Assembly (NCBI RefSeq): GCF_030014915.1
Contig: NZ_JAGIXS010000005.1
Location: forward strand, 186,001-250,000
Reading direction: 5' to 3'
Origin: Pelomonas sp. V22
GTDB lineage: Bacteria; Pseudomonadota; Gammaproteobacteria; Burkholderiales; Burkholderiaceae_C
Length of the DNA: 64,000 nucleotides
Shown here in pieces: positions 11,474 through 20,106 of this stretch. Within the stretch, counting starts at the first letter, position 1. Each line of letters begins with the position of its first letter. Position numbers and translations under genes: made by a program. A model generated the notes under the pieces. The model had not been told where the DNA came from, made no database searches, and saw only the letters and a program-made list of their open reading frames with translations.

Positions 11474-12322
11474 ATGAAGAACGACGGCGCCCGCCTCTGG
11501 CTGCCCCCGCTGAACCTGGCAGGTTGCGTGCGCGCCGGTTTTCTGCGCGACACGCGGGGCCTGGCCCTGCAGGATGCCGAGCTCGACACCTACTACCCCG
11601 CCTCGCCCCTGGTCTGCCTGACCTGGACCTTCGAAGGCTCGGCCGAGTGGCTGGCCTCGCCCGGTTTCGTGCCGCCCTCGGCGGGCTTCCAGGTCTGGCC
11701 GGTGGCGCTCAGCGGCCCGGTCACCGGGCCCACGCACCTGCGTGTGGCGCCCTCGGGCGTGCATGGCTTGCAGCTGCTCTTTCTGCCGGATGCCTTCCGC
11801 CTGCTGACCGGCATCGATGCCGCTTCGCTGGTGGACCGCTGCGTGGACGCGGCCAGCCTCCTTCCTCCGGACTGGTGCGAATGGGCTGCATCCCTGGCCG
11901 GCCTCGTGGACGACGAGGCCCGCCTGGCCTCGCTCGAAGCCTTCCTCGCGCCGCGCTGGCAACCCCTGCGCTCGCAGGAGGGCGTGGGCCAGCGCTACTC
12001 GCAATGGCTGGAGGCGCTGGCCGTGCGGGCCGCCGGCAGTGCGGCGGGCCGCAGCCTGCGCAGCTTCGAGCGCCGCATCAAGGCCTTCACCGGCCTGCCG
12101 ATGCGCGAGCTGCGGGCCGTCTCGCGCGGGGAGCAGGCCTTTCTGGCGGCCGTGGCTGGGGCCGAAGCGCCAGCCTGGGCCCAGCTGGCCGTCGAGGCCG
12201 ACTATGCCGATCAATCGCACCTGTGCCGCGAGACGCGCCGGCTCACCGGCTTCAGCCCCGAGGAACTGCGCCGCCGCATGCGCGAGGAGCTGGCCTTCTG
12301 GCCCTACCGCCTGTGGGCCTGA
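11474..12322 (+). CDS. AraC-family transcriptional regulator divergent from P450
   Basis: A 282-residue regulator. The N-terminal two thirds is a sensor-type region without a clear motif; it reads as beta-rich (LDTYYPASPLVCLTWTFEG). The C-terminal 90 residues contain AraC-type helix-turn-helix elements (SFERRIKAFTGLPMRELRAV, then AVEADYADQSHLCRETRRLT and GFSPEELRRR). The start is the ATG at 11474; upstream the frame stays open, but the short gap to the P450 gene must hold both promoters. Its position implies control of the P450. It is convergent with the next AraC gene, 7 bp apart. Confidence 0.88.
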   Translation: MKNDGARLWLPPLNLAGCVRAGFLRDTRGLALQDAELDTYYPASPLVCLTWTFEGSAEWLASPGFVPPSAGFQVWPVALSGPVTGPTHLRVAPSGVHGLQLLFLPDAFRLLTGIDAASLVDRCVDAASLLPPDWCEWAASLAGLVDDEARLASLEAFLAPRWQPLRSQEGVGQRYSQWLEALAVRAAGSAAGRSLRSFERRIKAFTGLPMRELRAVSRGEQAFLAAVAGAEAPAWAQLAVEADYADQSHLCRETRRLTGFSPEELRRRMREELAFWPYRLWA

Positions 12323-12329
12323 ACCAGGC

Positions 12330-13142
12330 TCAGGCCATCGTCTTCAGATAGGCGGCTGGCGGCCGGCCCACGAGGCGGCGGAAGTCGCGGATGAAATGCG
12401 CCTGGTCGAAGTAGCCGAGGCGCAGCGCCAGCTCGGCATCGGGCCGCGCCTCGCCGCTTTGCAAGAGCGCCAGGGCCTCGTGCAGCCGGTAGCGGGCGAT
12501 CACCCATTTCGGGCTGGCGCCGACATAGTGGCTGAACAGGCGCTGCAGTTGCCGGGGCGAATGGCCGCTGTGTTCGGCGAGCTGCTCCACCGAGGTCCAG
12601 TCCGGCCGCTGGGCGATCAGCGCCACCAGATCGCCGAGGGCCTGCACTTGCGGATCGGGGGCTGGCAGGCGGGCCAGCAGCAAGGCCTCGGCCTGCGCCG
12701 CGAGCGTCTCCATGCCCGGCCACTCGCGCCAGCTCGTGAGCGCTTGCGCGGCCGCGCCGAATACCTCTTCCGCCGCCATCGAGCGATTCGCCAGGCCGCT
12801 CACCGCCTGGCCCCAGAACGGCTGAAACGCCGCCGCCCGGAACTTGATGCCGAACACCCAGCCCTTGCCGGCCAGCCGCTTGACGAAGCGGCCGCCGTGC
12901 ACGCCCCAGAGCCGCGCCTCACCGCCCTCAACGACCAGCTGCACGTTTGGATGCGGCAGCGTCTCCTGCTGCTGCTCGGGCAGGCCTTCGAGGTCCCAGC
13001 CCACATGCCAGAAATGCTCGACCCAGGGCGCCAGGGCCTCGCAAGGCGCCTGTCGCTGGTGCTGGAAGCGCTGCGGATCGAGGCGCTGGTTCAGGACGCC
13101 GCGTGCCGGGCCGGGTGCGGGCGGTCGCGTTTTTCCAATCAT
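12330..13142 (-). CDS. AraC-family transcriptional regulator
   Basis: A 270-residue regulator with an N-terminal DUF6597-like domain (EALAPWVEHFWHVGWDLEG, then PHPNVQLVVEGG). The C-terminal AraC DNA-binding domain comprises VEQLAEHSGHSPRQLQRLF, followed by ELALRLGYFDQAHFIRDFRR and the GRPPAAY end motif. It is divergent from the DUF3224 gene, and if that gene starts at 13281 there is a 138-bp shared promoter region. The ligand is unknown. Confidence 0.92.
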   Translation of the reverse strand: MIGKTRPPAPGPARGVLNQRLDPQRFQHQRQAPCEALAPWVEHFWHVGWDLEGLPEQQQETLPHPNVQLVVEGGEARLWGVHGGRFVKRLAGKGWVFGIKFRAAAFQPFWGQAVSGLANRSMAAEEVFGAAAQALTSWREWPGMETLAAQAEALLLARLPAPDPQVQALGDLVALIAQRPDWTSVEQLAEHSGHSPRQLQRLFSHYVGASPKWVIARYRLHEALALLQSGEARPDAELALRLGYFDQAHFIRDFRRLVGRPPAAYLKTMA

Positions 13143-13280
13143 CGGCGCGCCGCTTCGAATGCAATGGCGGGCATGAACCCAGCGCCATACTCACGCCGCC
13201 GTGCCGCGGCCCTGCTGATCGCCCTGGCGGGCGCCGCCGGGGCACAGCCCGCTGTCATCAACAAGAAGGGAGTTCTTTTC

Positions 13281-13673
13281 ATGCAAGCCCAAGGTCTGTT
13301 CGATGTGAAGCTGGTCAACCAGCCGCCCGCCCCGGGCACCGAGGCTGCCGGCCTCGGCCGCCGCAGCCTGGACAAGCAGTTCCATGGCGAGCTCGCGGCC
13401 CACAGCCTCGGCGAGATGCTAGCTGCCGGCACGGCGCAGCCCGGTTCGGCCGGCTATGTGGCGATGGAGAGAATCACCGGCACGCTGCAGGGCAAGCGCG
13501 GCAGCTTCTTGATGATGCACTTCGGCGTGATGGACCGGGGCCAGGCCACCCTGCAATGCCGTGTCGTGCCGGATTCCGGCACGGAGGAGCTGCTGGGCCT
13601 GAGCGGCACGATGCAGATCGAGATCAGCGGCGGCCAGCACCACTACCGCTTCGACTACCAGCTGCCAGCCTGA
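13281..13673 (+). CDS. DUF3224 family protein
   Basis: A 130-residue protein of the DUF3224 family, small beta-barrel-like proteins of unknown function. The GQGTFDVK-like opening is here AQGLFDVKLVNQPPAPG. Later come YVAMERITGTLQGKRGSFLMMHFG and VVPDSGTEELLGLSG, typical of the family. I chose the ATG at 13281 because AAGGGAG lies 8 bases upstream, family members start at this point, and it leaves room for a divergent promoter. The frame is open from an ATG at 13164 or 13173, which would add a plausible signal peptide (RRRAAALLIALAGAAGAQ), so an exported form cannot be excluded. Confidence 0.8.
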   Translation: MQAQGLFDVKLVNQPPAPGTEAAGLGRRSLDKQFHGELAAHSLGEMLAAGTAQPGSAGYVAMERITGTLQGKRGSFLMMHFGVMDRGQATLQCRVVPDSGTEELLGLSGTMQIEISGGQHHYRFDYQLPA

Positions 13674-13710
13674 GTCTGAAAACCCAGGCTTGCCAGCCCG
13701 GCTTCAATAT

Positions 13711-13726
13711 GTGACCATTGAGTCAC
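13711..13726. promoter_or_regulatory. Dyad operator candidate before the arsR-type gene
   Basis: GTGAC and GTCAC form an inverted repeat with a 6-base centre (CATTGA), ending two bases before the ATG at 13729. The position fits autorepression by the ArsR-family protein; the assignment is inference. Confidence 0.5.
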
Positions 13727-13728
13727 CT

Positions 13729-14097
13729 ATGAAGCCCGACGAACTCGACGCCACCTTCCACGCGCTCGCCTCCGAGCCGCGCCGGCGCATGCTCGACTGG
13801 CTGGTCAAGGAGCCGGGCTGCAATGTGGCGCGGCTGTGTGAATGCTTCGAGGGCGAGCTGAGTCGCTTCGGCGTGATGAAGCACCTGCAGGTGCTGGAGC
13901 GCGGCAATCTCGTCATCTCCCGCAAGGAGGGGCGCGAGCGCCTGCTCTGGTTCAACGCCGCGCCCATGCAGCTGATCCACGAGCGCTGGAGCACGGAGCT
14001 GAGCGCCTACTGGGCGCCCCGCTTGACGGCCCTGAAATACGCGGCCGAAGGCGCCGAGGTCCATTCCCTGTTCCCCACCGCCAAGAGGAAGTCCTAG
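13729..14097 (+). CDS. ArsR-family transcriptional regulator
   Basis: A 122-residue winged-helix regulator. FHALASEPRRRMLDWLVKE and FGVMKHLQVLERGNLVISRK are the DNA-binding helices and wing. The metal-site ELCVCDL motif of classical ArsR is absent; instead it has ARLCECFEG, and it fits the ArsR subgroup paired with SRPBCC/AHSA1 proteins. The ATG at 13729 matches the family start, and a dyad sits immediately upstream. It is the first gene of an ArsR, SRPBCC, DUF4287/DUF5655 operon, with 2 bp before the next gene. Confidence 0.92.
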   Translation: MKPDELDATFHALASEPRRRMLDWLVKEPGCNVARLCECFEGELSRFGVMKHLQVLERGNLVISRKEGRERLLWFNAAPMQLIHERWSTELSAYWAPRLTALKYAAEGAEVHSLFPTAKRKS

Positions 14098-14099
14098 CC

Positions 14100-14630
14100 A
14101 TGAGCGAACGCATGTTCCGCATCACCATCAGTGCGCCCATCGAGCGCATCTGGCGCGAGCTGACCAAGACCGACGAGGGGCAAGGCGCGATCTACGACGC
14201 CTGGCTGCACACCACGGTGCTGGGCCCCGGTGCGCCCATGCAGATGCGCACCGGCACGGGCAAGAACGTGATCGTCGACGGCCATGTGCTGGTCTTCAAT
14301 CCACCGCACCACTACGCCCACACGCACCGCTTCACCCAGCATGACGACCCGGTCTGCGAAGTGCACTACGAACTGAAGGAGCTCGGTGGCGGCGAAGTCG
14401 AGGTGCTGCTGCGCGTCGTGGGCCTCCCCGAGGGCACGGCCACCGGCAAGGCCATGGCCAGCGGCGGCGACTTCATCCTGAAGCACCTGAAGCTGCTGGC
14501 CGAGGGTCAGGGCTTGCCGTTCTCGACGAAGCTGATGTACTTCATGATGAAGCACATGGAGTTCGTCCTGCCCAAGCGCTGCCGCAGCAGCAACTGGCCG
14601 ATGAAGGCGAAAGCCTCGAAAGGAGACTGA
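14100..14630 (+). CDS. SRPBCC (AHSA1-like) protein
   Basis: A 176-residue START/Bet v1-like fold protein with the family opening FRITISAPIERIWRELTKTDEG and mid-region VLVFNPPHHYAHTHRF. Such proteins bind hydrophobic ligands or act as Hsp90 activator-like domains. The activity here is unknown. It starts 2 bp after the ArsR gene stop and ends 1 bp before the next ATG, so the three genes are one transcriptional unit. It is likely the target of ArsR autoregulation. Confidence 0.9.
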   Translation: MSERMFRITISAPIERIWRELTKTDEGQGAIYDAWLHTTVLGPGAPMQMRTGTGKNVIVDGHVLVFNPPHHYAHTHRFTQHDDPVCEVHYELKELGGGEVEVLLRVVGLPEGTATGKAMASGGDFILKHLKLLAEGQGLPFSTKLMYFMMKHMEFVLPKRCRSSNWPMKAKASKGD

Positions 14631-14631
14631 G

Positions 14632-15210
14632 ATGGCCGATCCGCAGCAAGCCCTGCTCACCCAGGTCAAGAACATCCAGGCCAAGACCGGCCTCACGCTC
14701 GCTCAGTTGCATGAGCACCTCGCCGGTTCGGGTCAGCAGAAGCATGGCGAGAAGCGAACGTGGCTGATGGAGCGCTTCGGCCTCGGTTATGGCGATGCCA
14801 ACACGGTCGTGCATTACGAGGGCAAGCCTTTGCCCGATGTGGAGGTGGGCGCGGCGCCGCCGGCCGCCGAGGGCGATCCGTTGGATGCCATCTACACCAG
14901 CAAGAAGGCCGCACTTCGGCCGCTGCATGACGCCGTGATGGCGCGCATCGCCGAGCTCGGAGATTTCGAGATTGCGCCCAAGAAGACCTACCTGAGCCTG
15001 CGCCGCAGCAAGCAGTTCGCCATGGTCGGCCCGGCCACGGCCAGCGAGATCGAGATCGGCCTCAACTGCAAGACCTTGCCACCGCATGCGCGGCTGAAGG
15101 TGCTGGCGCCCGGCGGCATGTGCCAGGCGACGACACGGATCAGCGAGGCCGGGCAGATCGATGCGGACCTGCTGGGATGGATTGCGTCGGCCTACCAGGC
15201 GGCAGGCTGA
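14632..15210 (+). CDS. DUF4287/DUF5655 domain protein
   Basis: A 192-residue cytoplasmic protein. The N-terminal 60 residues match DUF4287 (VKNIQAKTGLTLAQLHEHL, then GEKRTWLMERFGLGYGDAN). The C-terminal part matches DUF5655 (YLSLRRSKQFAMVGPATAS, IEIGLNCK). These domains often follow ArsR-SRPBCC pairs; their function is unknown. AGGAG precedes the ATG. It is the last gene of the operon and convergent with the small lipoprotein gene. Confidence 0.85.
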   Translation: MADPQQALLTQVKNIQAKTGLTLAQLHEHLAGSGQQKHGEKRTWLMERFGLGYGDANTVVHYEGKPLPDVEVGAAPPAAEGDPLDAIYTSKKAALRPLHDAVMARIAELGDFEIAPKKTYLSLRRSKQFAMVGPATASEIEIGLNCKTLPPHARLKVLAPGGMCQATTRISEAGQIDADLLGWIASAYQAAG

Positions 15211-15220
15211 TCGAAAGGCT

Positions 15221-15613
15221 TCAACGGGCTCGCTCGCCGGCCGGCTTGTCGGCGCGCAGCTCACAGCGCGCCGCCTTGCAAACCGCGCCGGGGTCCACCA
15301 CCACGGCGCAGTTGGACATCATGCCGTTGCCCTCGTTCTCGGCTTTCTCGGCCTCGCTCTGGCGGCGCGCCAGGTCCTTGAGCCTGGCCTCGCTGCTGCG
15401 CTTGCTGGACCAGGCCATGTAGCCCGCCGGCCCGCCGCAGGCCTTGTGGCCCACGGCCACGGTGCGGCACTGGGCATCGCTGTCGCAGGCGGCGTCGCCG
15501 ACCTCCTTCATCAGCTCGGCACGCAGGGCAGCCGCCTTGGGCGGCGGTGGCGCGGCGGTGCAGGCGCTGACCAGGGTCAGCAGCAAGAGCAGCGGATGGA
15601 CCAGGCGGCGCAT
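15221..15613 (-). CDS. Small putative lipoprotein
   Basis: A 130-residue protein with a lipoprotein signal peptide (LLLLLTLVSAC, lipobox LVSAC with Cys at about 18). The mature part has a conserved-looking Cys pattern (ACDSDAQCRTVAVGHKACGG, later SNCAVVVDP, VCKAARCEL), consistent with disulfides in the periplasm. I do not recognise a functional family. It lies 17 bp downstream of the LuxR-type regulator gene on the same strand and could be co-transcribed with that two-component pair. Confidence 0.78.
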   Translation of the reverse strand: MRRLVHPLLLLLTLVSACTAAPPPPKAAALRAELMKEVGDAACDSDAQCRTVAVGHKACGGPAGYMAWSSKRSSEARLKDLARRQSEAEKAENEGNGMMSNCAVVVDPGAVCKAARCELRADKPAGERAR

Positions 15614-15630
15614 GGTGGCAGGCTTTCGCT

Positions 15631-16311
15631 TCAGATCCAGCCGAGGTCGATGGCGCGCAGCACGGCCTGGGTACGGTCCCGCACGCCCATCTTGGAGAAC
15701 ACCGTCGAGCAGTGGTTCTTGATCACGCCTTCGCTGTTGCCCAGCAGGGCAGCGATCTCGGTGTTGCTGCGGCCGCTGGCCACCAGGCGCAGCACCTGCA
15801 GTTCCTTGGGCGAGAGCGGATCGGGCTCGGGCGTGGCGCTGAAGGCGCGTTCGCCGCTGTGGCGCTCGATGCGCTCGGTGATCAGGGGGCGCAGCGCCGT
15901 GCCGCCGCCGGCCACATCGCGCAGCGAGTGCAGCAGCACTTCAGGGCTGGTGGCCTTGAGCAGGAAGCCACGGGCGCCGGCCGAGACGGCTTCGTCGAAG
16001 GCGGCGCTGTCGTCGAAGGTGGTCAAGAGCAGCACCGGGATCTTCAGGGCCCGCGCGGCCAGGGCCCGGATCAGGCCCACGCCGTCCATGCGCGGCATGC
16101 GCATGTCGGAGAGGATCACATCGGGCAACTGCTCGGCGCTGGCGGCGGCGATCCATTCCAGGGCGGCAGCGCCATCGCTGGCTTCGCCGACCAGCTGCAA
16201 TTCCTCATGCAAGGCCAGCAGGCCCTTGAGGCCTTCGCGGACCAGTTGCTGATCCTCGACCAGCAGCAGCTTGATGGTGGGGTTCGCGTGGGGGGTGTTG
16301 CTCTTGCTCAT
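15631..16311 (-). CDS. NarL/LuxR-type response regulator
   Basis: A 226-residue regulator. The receiver domain has LLLVEDQQLVREG with the phospho-acceptor Asp in VILSDMRMPRMDG and the switch residues LLLTTFDD. The C-terminal LuxR helix-turn-helix is LSPKELQVLRLVASGRSNTE followed by IKNHCSTVFSKMGVRDRTQ. It lies 26 bp downstream of a HisKA_3 kinase gene, which should be its partner. Targets are not evident. Confidence 0.95.
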   Translation of the reverse strand: MSKSNTPHANPTIKLLLVEDQQLVREGLKGLLALHEELQLVGEASDGAAALEWIAAASAEQLPDVILSDMRMPRMDGVGLIRALAARALKIPVLLLTTFDDSAAFDEAVSAGARGFLLKATSPEVLLHSLRDVAGGGTALRPLITERIERHSGERAFSATPEPDPLSPKELQVLRLVASGRSNTEIAALLGNSEGVIKNHCSTVFSKMGVRDRTQAVLRAIDLGWI

Positions 16312-16337
16312 GGGTACTCGGTCGGTGAGTCAGTCGG

Positions 16338-17576
16338 TCAGGCCGTTCGGGGGCAATGCAGTTCGATCGCAAAACCGGGTTGCAGCGTCAACGTGCTCAT
16401 GCTGCCGCCCAGCTCGTTCATCCGTTCGGCCATGCCCTTGAGCCCGTTGCCGGGCTGCAGGACGCGGGGGGCCTGGCCGTTGTCTTCCACGCTGACCCGC
16501 ACGGCATCAGCGCTGGGGGCCGACAAGCATATGCGGATTTCGCTGGCGTGCGAATGGCGGACGCTGTTGGTGACCGCCTCCTGCACGCAGCGCAAGAGCG
16601 CATGGGCGGCGCGCGGGCCCAGGTCGCGGGCCGCCGGCGCGATGTCCAGCTGGATGCGCGGGTGGTTGATGCCTTCGGCCAGCGCCTGCAGGGCGCTGCT
16701 GAGGTCGATGCGCTGGGCGCTGCGTTCGGCCGACACGGCGGCCCGCACGTCGGCCAGCAGATGGGCGGCGCCCTGCTGGGCCCGGGCCACGGCCTGGGCG
16801 GCGGCGTTTGGGTCTTCGCGCTGCAGCAGGGCGGAGCCGAGCTGCAGCTGCAGGTTCAGCGCTGTGAGATGGTGGCCGACCACGTCGTGCAGCTCGCGGG
16901 CCATCAGCTGGCGCTCGGCGAAGCGCATCTGCTCGGCCTGCCATTGCTCGGCGCTCATGCGCTCGGCCAGCATGGCCTGCAGCCAGCGGCGCTTCTCGGT
17001 TTCGGCGGCGGCCATGCGGCCGAGGCCGAAAGCCAGGCCATGCAGGGCCACGAGGGCCATCAGCTGCGAAAACGCATTGACCCAGATCGGCAGCTCGGAG
17101 GTCAGCAGCTCGGCGCGCTGGCTGTCGCTCGGCAGCAGCAGGTACAGCAGCAGGCCAATGGCGATCTGGGCAATGCCGAAGATCAGGGCCGGCCGGCTGC
17201 GCAGCCGCACGGCGGCCAAGGCGGTCACCAGGAAGGGCAGGCCCGGCGTCACGGCCAGGGCCAGAGCGTTGAGCACAATCAGTCCCGCCAGCGCGTGGCG
17301 CGGCGGCACATCGTCGGCCTGGGTGGTCAGGCGCCAGCAGCCGTAGGCGAACAGGGCCAGCAGCGTGAGGCAGGCCAGCAGCAGGCCCAGGTCGTCGCTG
17401 GCGCCACCGAGGCGGCGGTAGATGTTGGGCAGGATGCCGTCGTAGGCATCGGTGCGGCGGCCGGCGAGGGCGGCGCCGGCGGCAATCATCTCGAGCAGGC
17501 AGATCGACAGCGCTGCAATGCGCAGCACGACCCCGGGCTGGGCCATGTGCTGTAGCAGTCGCTCAAATCGGTTCAC
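16338..17576 (-). CDS. NarL-type sensor histidine kinase
   Basis: A 412-residue membrane kinase with about six hydrophobic segments in residues 15-215, a coiled coil, then a HisKA_3 dimerisation domain with the phospho-acceptor His in RELHDVVGHHL. A HATPase domain follows (N-box CVQEAVTNSVRHSHA, G-box GNGLKGMAERM). The start codon is GTG. It is paired with the downstream LuxR-type regulator. No periplasmic sensor domain is visible, so the signal is probably sensed within the membrane. Confidence 0.93.
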   Translation of the reverse strand: MNRFERLLQHMAQPGVVLRIAALSICLLEMIAAGAALAGRRTDAYDGILPNIYRRLGGASDDLGLLLACLTLLALFAYGCWRLTTQADDVPPRHALAGLIVLNALALAVTPGLPFLVTALAAVRLRSRPALIFGIAQIAIGLLLYLLLPSDSQRAELLTSELPIWVNAFSQLMALVALHGLAFGLGRMAAAETEKRRWLQAMLAERMSAEQWQAEQMRFAERQLMARELHDVVGHHLTALNLQLQLGSALLQREDPNAAAQAVARAQQGAAHLLADVRAAVSAERSAQRIDLSSALQALAEGINHPRIQLDIAPAARDLGPRAAHALLRCVQEAVTNSVRHSHASEIRICLSAPSADAVRVSVEDNGQAPRVLQPGNGLKGMAERMNELGGSMSTLTLQPGFAIELHCPRTA

Positions 17577-17669
17577 GGTGCGGCAAAAGGTGCGAAGGGT
17601 GGCAGAGGCCGAACTTTCCTCACAGTGACTATGGTCATGCGCCCCCCCTGACCCGATGCTGCCAGGGCC

Positions 17670-18803
17670 TCAGCCCTCGGCGCCGACGATGACGCCGCCG
17701 CCCAGGCAGACCTCGCCGTCGTAGATCACGGCGCTCTGGCCTGGTGTCACCGCCCATTGCGGCTCGGGGAAGCGCAGCAGCAGGCGGTCCGGCGGCAGCT
17801 CGGCGAACTGGCAGGCGGCGTCGGCCTGGCGGTAGCGGCTCTTGGCGGCCAGGTCGGTCTTGCCGGGCGCGCGGCCGCTGCACCAGCTGAGGTCGTCGGC
17901 CACCAGCCGCTTGCTTTGAAGCATGGGGTGGTCATGGCCCTGGACCACGATCAGGGTGTTGCTCTCCATGTCCTTGCGGGCCACGAACCAGGGCTCGTGC
18001 TCGCCACCGCCGCGCGGCGAGCCCTTTTCCTTGACGCCGCCGATGCCGAGGCCCTGGCGCTGGCCCAGCGTGTAGAAGGACAGGCCGACATGCTCGCCCA
18101 GGTTACGGCCACGCTCGTCCTTGATGGGGCCGGGCTGATGGGCCAGGTAGCGGTTCAGGAACTCGCGGAACGGCCGCTCGCCGATGAAGCAGATGCCGGT
18201 CGAGTCCTTCTTCTTGGCGTTGGGCAGGCCGATCTCCTCGGCGATGCGGCGCACCTCGGTCTTCTTCAGCTCGCCGACCGGGAACAGGGTCTTGGCGAGC
18301 TGGGCCTGGTTCAGGCGGTGCAGGAAGTAGCTCTGGTCCTTGGTGGGGTCCAGGCCTTTCAGCAACTGGACCTCGCCATCGAGTTCACGGACTCTGGCGT
18401 AATGGCCCGTGGCGATTTTCTCGGCGCCGAGGCGCATCGCATGGTCCAGGAAGGCCTTGAACTTGATCTCGGCATTGCACAGCACGTCGGGGTTGGGCGT
18501 GCGGCCGGCCTGGTACTCGCGCAGGAAGGCGGCGAACACGCGGTCCTTGTAGTCGGCAGCGAAATTGACGTGCTCGATCTCGATGCCGATCACGTCGGCC
18601 ACGGCAGCCGCGTCCACGAAGTCGATGTTGGACGAGCAGTACTTGTTGTTGTCGTCGTCGCTGTCGTCATCCTCCCAGTTCTTCATGAAGATGCCCACCA
18701 CCTCATGGCCCTGCTGCTTCAGCAGATGGGCGGTGACGGCGGAATCGACGCCGCCGGACAGGCCGACGACGATGCGTTGCTTCTTCATGTTCCCGGAACT
18801 CAT
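17670..18803 (-). CDS. mnmA: tRNA-specific 2-thiouridylase MnmA
   Basis: A 377-residue enzyme that installs 2-thiouridine at wobble U34 of tRNA Lys, Glu and Gln. It has the PP-loop [17 protein letters not shown], the catalytic cysteine in [16 protein letters not shown] and the second active-site Cys in [12 protein letters not shown]. The C-terminal beta-barrel has [20 protein letters not shown]. It matches E. coli MnmA end to end. Either the ATG at 18803 (GGGAG about 10 bases upstream) or one at 18788 could start it. It is the last gene of a possible DUF3089, NUDIX, binding-protein, mnmA unit. Confidence 0.97.
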   Translation of the reverse strand: MSSGNMKKQRIVVGLSGGVDSAVTAHLLKQQGHEVVGIFMKNWEDDDSDDDNNKYCSSNIDFVDAAAVADVIGIEIEHVNFAADYKDRVFAAFLREYQAGRTPNPDVLCNAEIKFKAFLDHAMRLGAEKIATGHYARVRELDGEVQLLKGLDPTKDQSYFLHRLNQAQLAKTLFPVGELKKTEVRRIAEEIGLPNAKKKDSTGICFIGERPFREFLNRYLAHQPGPIKDERGRNLGEHVGLSFYTLGQRQGLGIGGVKEKGSPRGGGEHEPWFVARKDMESNTLIVVQGHDHPMLQSKRLVADDLSWCSGRAPGKTDLAAKSRYRQADAACQFAELPPDRLLLRFPEPQWAVTPGQSAVIYDGEVCLGGGVIVGAEG

Positions 18804-18867
18804 GGGCCCGATTCTCCCGCAAGGCTCAGGATCGGCGCCGCAGTCAGGGCATTGCACCCTGATCGCG

Positions 18868-19617
18868 TCATTCGCCGGTCGTGCCCGTGGTCGGCAGCCA
18901 GACTTGCAGCGCGTGGCGGCGCACCTGATCCAGCTCGCCGCTGGCCTGCAGCTTGCGCAGCACCGGGGCCAGAAGCCGGGCCAGCTCGGCATGGCGGGCG
19001 GCGAGGTAGTGGTAGAGCGTGTGCTCGTCCAGCACCACCTCCAGCCGGCGCAGGCCGGGGGCGCGCCGCAACGGCGGGGCCTGGCCGGGTTCGGTGCTGA
19101 GTGCCACATCGGCGCCACCGCTGGCCAGCAGGCGGAACAGCTCATGGCTGGAACTGGCCTCCACGCGCTGGGCGCCCGCCGGCAGCAACTGCTCGACACG
19201 CAGGATGCCGCGCTGGTAGGCGACCTTCAGGCCCTTGAGCTGGGCCCAGCCGGCCAGCCCCAGCTCGGGGCGCTGGGTGTAGGCCCGCACGGTCGAAGTG
19301 CCGATGGGGAACTCGACACGGACCAAGCCCGGCTGGCCTTCCGCCAGCGACTTGACGCGGTGCAGGTTGCCATCCACCTCGCCGGCCAGCAGGGCCTGCA
19401 GTGCGCGGCGGTTGGGCAGCTCCACAAACTCCAGTTTTTGGCCCAGCTCCTGGTAGGCGCGCTGCAGCACGGCCTCGCTGACGGCGGTCAGCGGGTCGGA
19501 GCTGCGGTCCCAGCTGGCAACGCGCACCGCAGGCTCGGCGGCAGTGGCCTGGCCAGCCAGCAGCGTTGACAAAAGCAGGCCGAGGGCGCCTCGGCGCGAG
19601 GGTTTCAAACTCGGCAT
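18868..19617 (-). CDS. Periplasmic solute-binding-protein-like protein
   Basis: A 249-residue exported protein of the family 3 solute-binding fold. The signal peptide is residues 1-26 ([17 protein letters not shown]). The core includes [20 protein letters not shown] and [14 protein letters not shown], resembling orphan binding proteins that lack permease partners. No ABC transporter gene is adjacent. It sits between a NUDIX gene (7 bp) and mnmA (64 bp). The ligand is unknown; such stand-alone proteins may bind amino acids or act as sensors. Confidence 0.85.
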   Translation of the reverse strand: MPSLKPSRRGALGLLLSTLLAGQATAAEPAVRVASWDRSSDPLTAVSEAVLQRAYQELGQKLEFVELPNRRALQALLAGEVDGNLHRVKSLAEGQPGLVRVEFPIGTSTVRAYTQRPELGLAGWAQLKGLKVAYQRGILRVEQLLPAGAQRVEASSSHELFRLLASGGADVALSTEPGQAPPLRRAPGLRRLEVVLDEHTLYHYLAARHAELARLLAPVLRKLQASGELDQVRRHALQVWLPTTGTTGE

Positions 19618-19624
19618 CAGGGGT

Positions 19625-20104
19625 TCAGCTCAGGGACTTCACCGAGGCATGCACATGGAGGGCGGCCAGCGGCAGGCGCCGGCCAGCGAGATGGTCTTCA
19701 ATGCATTGCAGCACGAGCGGGCTGCGGTGTCGCTCGGCGCTGGCCCGGATCTCGTCGGCCGTGAGCCACAGCGTGCGCACGATGCCTGCGTCCAGCGCCC
19801 GGCCGGCGATCTGCTCGCCCACCGTGCCGCCGAAGGCCAGACGCACATAGGTGACGTCGTCGGCCACTCGTTGTGTGCGTGCGAGGTAAACGCCCAGGAA
19901 GAACTCGGGCCGGAAATCCCGCGCCGTCTCCTCCAAGGCCTCGCGCACCACCGCCTCCAGCGGCGATTCGCCCTGCTCCAGGTGGCCGGCCGGGTTGTTG
20001 AGCATCAGGCCAGCGGGCGTTTCTTCCTCGACCAGCAGGAATCGACCCTGCTGCTCGACCACGGCCGCCACGGTGACCGAGGGTTTGAAAAGGCGCTCTG
20101 CCAT
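19625..20104 (-). CDS. nudJ: NudJ-like NUDIX hydrolase
   Basis: A 159-residue NUDIX phosphohydrolase resembling E. coli NudJ (opening KPSVTVAAVVEQQGRFLLVE). The Nudix box reads GHLEQGESPLEAVVREALEE. The catalytic E and REXXEE glutamates are present, but the usual Gly after EEX is Ala (EETAR), a variant I associate with betaproteobacterial members. NudJ acts on nucleotide di/triphosphates and thiamine pyrimidine pyrophosphate; the substrate here is inferred. It starts 2 bp after the DUF3089 gene stop. Confidence 0.88.
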   Translation of the reverse strand: MAERLFKPSVTVAAVVEQQGRFLLVEEETPAGLMLNNPAGHLEQGESPLEAVVREALEETARDFRPEFFLGVYLARTQRVADDVTYVRLAFGGTVGEQIAGRALDAGIVRTLWLTADEIRASAERHRSPLVLQCIEDHLAGRRLPLAALHVHASVKSLS

Positions 20105-20106
20105 GT

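Noticed and set aside
19625-20104. Broken Nudix box in the NUDIX protein
   Set aside because: The missing Gly (Ala instead) is outside the metal-binding glutamates and I recall the same EETA variant in betaproteobacterial NudJ-like proteins, so it is not a sign of inactivation.
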